From positions 1 to 8,854 of the forward strand of contig JADFDL010000053.1 of the NCBI GenBank assembly GCA_018262875.1: a stretch of 8,854 nt of DNA. The letters run 5' to 3'. The notes beneath the pieces are model-generated. The model was not told the DNA's origin. It was given only the letters and a program-made list of their open reading frames with translations, and searched no databases. Of this stretch, positions 6,922 through 8,854 are shown piece after piece; within the stretch, counting starts at the first letter, position 1, and each line of letters opens with the position of its first letter. The translations under genes and the position numbers were made by a program. Source of the stretch: Rhodocyclaceae bacterium. GTDB taxonomy: Bacteria > Pseudomonadota > Gammaproteobacteria > Burkholderiales > Rhodocyclaceae.

Positions 6922-7667
6922 CTGCCCTGCCCTTGCTCCGTTCCGCCCTCGACGCGCTCGCCCGGCACCGAGCGCACGGAGAACCAGCGCACGCCGAAGC
7001 AGTCGCGGATGCCGCGCCAGAGGCGGTTGTGCACGCCGTACTTGGAGACGCCGCGCAGGCGCGGCCGATGGTTCACGGGAACTTCCGAGACGCTGTAGCC
7101 CTTCGCCCGAAGCAGGGTCGGCACGAAGCGGTGCAGGCCGTTGAAGACGGGCAGTTCGAGGGCGCAGGCGGTGCGCAGCACGCGCACGCCGCAGCCGCTG
7201 TCGGCCACGCGGTCGCCGGTGATCGCGTCGCGGAAGCGGTTGGCGACGCGCGAGGAGAACTTGCGGATGAAGGAGTCCTGGCGCTTGGCGCGCACGCCGG
7301 TGACGCAATCGACCTTCAGGCGCCGCGCCTCGTCGAGCATGTACGGCAGGTCGGCCGGATCGTTCTGGCCATCGCCGTCGAGGGTGCCGACCCACGCGCC
7401 GCGCGCGTCGCGGAAGCCGGTCGCCACGGCGGCGCTCTGGCCGAAGTTGCGGCGGTGGCGCAGGCTGCGCACGATACCGCCGGTTTCGGAAGTCAGTCTC
7501 TGCAGCACGGCGGGGCTGTCGTCGCTGCTGGCGTCGTCGACGAAAATCACTTCGTAGGGCTCTGCCCTGCCCTGGAGGGCGGCCTGGATCTCGCGCACCA
7601 TGGGCTCGATGTTCTCCGCCTCGTTATAGACGGGAATCACGATGGAGAAAAACGGGGGATTCTGCAT
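6918..7667 (-). CDS. DPM1-like GT2 polyprenyl-phosphate glycosyltransferase
   Basis: This 249-residue GT-A enzyme probably attaches a sugar from a nucleotide donor to undecaprenyl phosphate at the cytoplasmic face. Motifs run in family order: FSIVIPVYNEAENI (7-20), FVDDASSDDS (42-51), NFGQSAAVATGF (74-85), TLDGDGQNDPADL (95-107) with the metal-binding Asp97 and Asp99, DSGCGVRVLR (156-165) and HRFVPTLLRAKGYSV (189-203), then VPVNHRPRLRGVSKYG (206-221). These match dolichol-phosphate mannose synthase and bacterial relatives such as ArnC and GtrB. Unlike ArnC and GtrB there is no pair of C-terminal membrane helices; the protein ends in a short hydrophilic tail, so it would be peripheral at the membrane. 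The reading frame extends upstream without a stop, but the family N-terminus begins at the ATG at 7667, just inside a 44-base gap after the previous gene. It overlaps the VTT gene by ATGA. Sugar specificity cannot be read. Confidence 0.93.
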   Translation of the reverse strand: MQNPPFFSIVIPVYNEAENIEPMVREIQAALQGRAEPYEVIFVDDASSDDSPAVLQRLTSETGGIVRSLRHRRNFGQSAAVATGFRDARGAWVGTLDGDGQNDPADLPYMLDEARRLKVDCVTGVRAKRQDSFIRKFSSRVANRFRDAITGDRVADSGCGVRVLRTACALELPVFNGLHRFVPTLLRAKGYSVSEVPVNHRPRLRGVSKYGVHNRLWRGIRDCFGVRWFSVRSVPGERVEGGTEQGQGR

Positions 7668-7711
7668 GACCTGCCCGGCAAAAGTGCGAATGATACAGGA
7701 AGAACAGAGGC
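7668..7711 (-). other. 44-base intergenic gap before the DPM1-like gene
   Basis: This is the only untranslated stretch inside the minus operon. By count 24 of its 44 bases are G or C, clearly less than the surrounding coding DNA. Read on the minus strand it contains TGTATCATT, resembling a -10 element, but nothing resembling a -35 box lies 17 bases before it. AGG just before the ATG at 7667 is at most a weak ribosome site. The gap may hold a secondary promoter or a leader for the lipid-linked sugar genes downstream, or may be only a spacer. Confidence 0.3.
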
Positions 7712-8635
7712 TTAGACTGCCGCCCTGTCCAGCAGCCGGCCGAAGCGCCGGTAGTCCTCCGGCCTCGGCGTGCGCAGATGACTCATCAGTTGCGCGCCCA
7801 GCACGCGCGGCAGCAGCCAGGGCTGCTTCCGGCGCATGCGGCGCCAGAAGCGCGTGAGGTAGCGGCGGAAGTGGCGGCGGATGTCGTCCCCGGCGATAAG
7901 TCCCTCGTGCTCGGCGAGGAACTTGCCGAAGGTGTGGAACTGCGCGCCGAGCATGCGCACGCGCCGGCGCAGGGAGTTGCCGGGATGCTTGCGGTAGCTC
8001 GCCAGCACTTCCGGCACGCGCGCGATGGCATGGCGTGCGGACAGCCGCAGCCAGCAGTCGATATCCTCCAGCGCGAGATTGCGGTCGAAACCGCTGACGG
8101 CAAGAAAGGCGTCGCGGCGCAGGGCGACGGTCGGATTGACGATGAAATTGTCGCCGAGGAAGAGGACGCGCCAGGCCTCCCGGTCCGGTCCCGGCGCCGG
8201 GCGCGGTTTCTGCCGGCGGCGCACGACGGGCCGGCCATGCTGGTCGATGGTATCCGCGTCGGCATGCACCAGCGCCAGGTCGGGGCAATCCCAGTCGGCA
8301 ATGGCCTGCTGGATGCGGGCGACCTTGTCCGGATAGAGCACGTCGTCCGAGCCGAGCAGGTGCACCCATTCCCCCTGACAGGCGGCGATCACCGCATTCG
8401 ACGCGGCGCTGACGCCCTGGTTCTCCTGGCGCTCGAGGACGATGCGGCGGAAGCGCTCCCGATGCGGTTCGAGATAACGCCGGGCGATCGCCAGCGTGTC
8501 GTCCTGCGAACCGTCGTCGATCAGCACCAGCTCCAGCTCGGGATAGGTTTGCGCGCAAACCGAGGCCAGGCAGGCTTCGATATAGGCAGCGTGGTTGTAG
8601 GCTGGAATAGCCACACTGACTAGCGGCAAGGTCAT
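7712..8635 (-). CDS. GT2-family (GT-A fold) glycosyltransferase
   Basis: This 307-residue protein should be a cytoplasmic glycosyltransferase adding a sugar to a growing glycan. The GT-A domain shows VSVAIPAYNHAAYIEACL (6-23), VLIDDGSQDDT (37-47), NQGVSAASNAVI (72-83) and LLGSDDVLYPDKV (93-105), in which Asp97/Asp98 stand at the metal/donor position. NPTVALRRDAFLAVSGFD (167-184) is followed by LEDIDCWLRL (189-198), where the Glu-Asp pair supplies the usual catalytic base region. The C-terminal part is strongly basic: residues 253-269 contain nine arginines or lysines with aromatic residues between them, which suggests binding to the acidic membrane surface. The ATG overlaps the stop of the upstream methyltransferase by ATGA (8632-8635), and GAGAAG sits just before it. 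The gene ends in TAA, 44 bases before the DPM1-like gene. It is not DPM1-like and more resembles O-antigen and capsule-type GT2 enzymes; specificity unknown. Confidence 0.92.
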   Translation of the reverse strand: MTLPLVSVAIPAYNHAAYIEACLASVCAQTYPELELVLIDDGSQDDTLAIARRYLEPHRERFRRIVLERQENQGVSAASNAVIAACQGEWVHLLGSDDVLYPDKVARIQQAIADWDCPDLALVHADADTIDQHGRPVVRRRQKPRPAPGPDREAWRVLFLGDNFIVNPTVALRRDAFLAVSGFDRNLALEDIDCWLRLSARHAIARVPEVLASYRKHPGNSLRRRVRMLGAQFHTFGKFLAEHEGLIAGDDIRRHFRRYLTRFWRRMRRKQPWLLPRVLGAQLMSHLRTPRPEDYRRFGRLLDRAAV

Positions 8636-8854
8636 GACTTCTCGGCCAGCAGCATGGTCTGGACGGCGACGAAGGGCTCAAGCAAGCGCGTCGGCATGTA
8701 CCAGCGGCGGTAGCGTCCCTTCATGTGGCTGCCCAGGGCGCGGATGGTCCAGCCGCAGTCGCGCACGGTCTCCTCGATGCTGCCGCGGGTGAAGAAATGC
8801 AGATGGGTGCGGTCCATGATGCCGGCCTCTTCATAGCGGAACTCGCCCCGGAAG
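8632..8854 (-). CDS. Class I SAM-dependent methyltransferase, C-terminal part only
   Basis: Only the last 73 complete codons plus the stop are in the window; the gene continues past 8854, so the ATG at 8817 is internal. The visible protein reads FRGEFRYEEAGIMDRTHLHFFT and then GSIEETVRDCGW. This is the characteristic end of class I methyltransferases found in glycan clusters, where a Tyr-x-x-x-Gly-Ile-x-Asp-x-Thr-His-x-x-Phe-Phe-Thr block follows the catalytic core. The SAM-binding glycine-rich motif must lie outside the window and cannot be checked. It overlaps the following glycosyltransferase by ATGA, so the two are probably translationally coupled. Methylation of a sugar, perhaps to cap a chain, is one possible role, but the substrate is not known. 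Confidence 0.82.
   Translation of the reverse strand, partial: FRGEFRYEEAGIMDRTHLHFFTRGSIEETVRDCGWTIRALGSHMKGRYRRWYMPTRLLEPFVAVQTMLLAEKS

Noticed and set aside
6922..7395. An upstream extension of the VTT gene to a 402-residue protein
   Set aside because: The extra residues are an out-of-frame reading of the DPM1-like gene, and the ATG at 6921 in an ATGA overlap gives a normal family length.
7668..8681. An upstream extension of the DPM1-like gene to a 587-residue protein
   Set aside because: The extra residues are an Arg/Pro/Ala-rich out-of-frame reading of the neighbouring GT2 gene; the family N-terminus starts exactly at 7667.

Overview
The window is a gene-dense piece of a GC-rich bacterial chromosome devoted to surface-glycan assembly (lipopolysaccharide, O-antigen or a related envelope glycan). 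The base composition, strong GC preference at third codon positions, ATGA start/stop overlaps and the protein families (an InaA/WaaP-like kinase, an OafA-type acyltransferase with an SGNH domain, ArnT-like transferases) suggest a Gram-negative proteobacterium, most likely a betaproteobacterium of the Rhodocyclales type. That placement is inference from general resemblance; there is no marker gene here.

Two convergent operons meet near 3.2 kb. The plus-strand operon (1-3267) enters from outside the window and holds the 3' end of a sugar/lipid kinase-like gene, a 645-residue membrane O-acyltransferase with a fused periplasmic SGNH domain, and a small GT-B glycosyltransferase. The minus-strand operon (8854 down to 3210) also enters from outside. 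In order of transcription it holds the 3' end of a class I methyltransferase, a GT-A glycosyltransferase, a DPM1-like polyprenyl-phosphate glycosyltransferase, a VTT-domain (TVP38/TMEM64) membrane protein and two different GT39/ArnT-like membrane glycosyltransferases. No stretch over 300 bases lacks a gene. I see no tRNA, rRNA, CRISPR array, insertion sequence or convincing terminator or promoter.

Of the seven same-strand junctions, five are ATGA overlaps, one is a TGATG overlap, and one is a 44-base gap in front of the DPM1-like gene. The two operons overlap tail to tail by 58 coding bases.

A coherent working model for the minus operon is a lipid-linked sugar branch. The DPM1-like enzyme would load a sugar onto undecaprenyl phosphate in the cytoplasm. 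A membrane protein would move the lipid across the membrane, and the GT39 enzymes would transfer the sugar to an acceptor on the periplasmic side. The VTT protein sits exactly where ArnE/F- or GtrA-like flippases sit in comparable systems and is the most interesting gene here. The plus operon would add a cytoplasmic sugar, a periplasmic acyl decoration and possibly a phosphate to the same or a neighbouring glycan.
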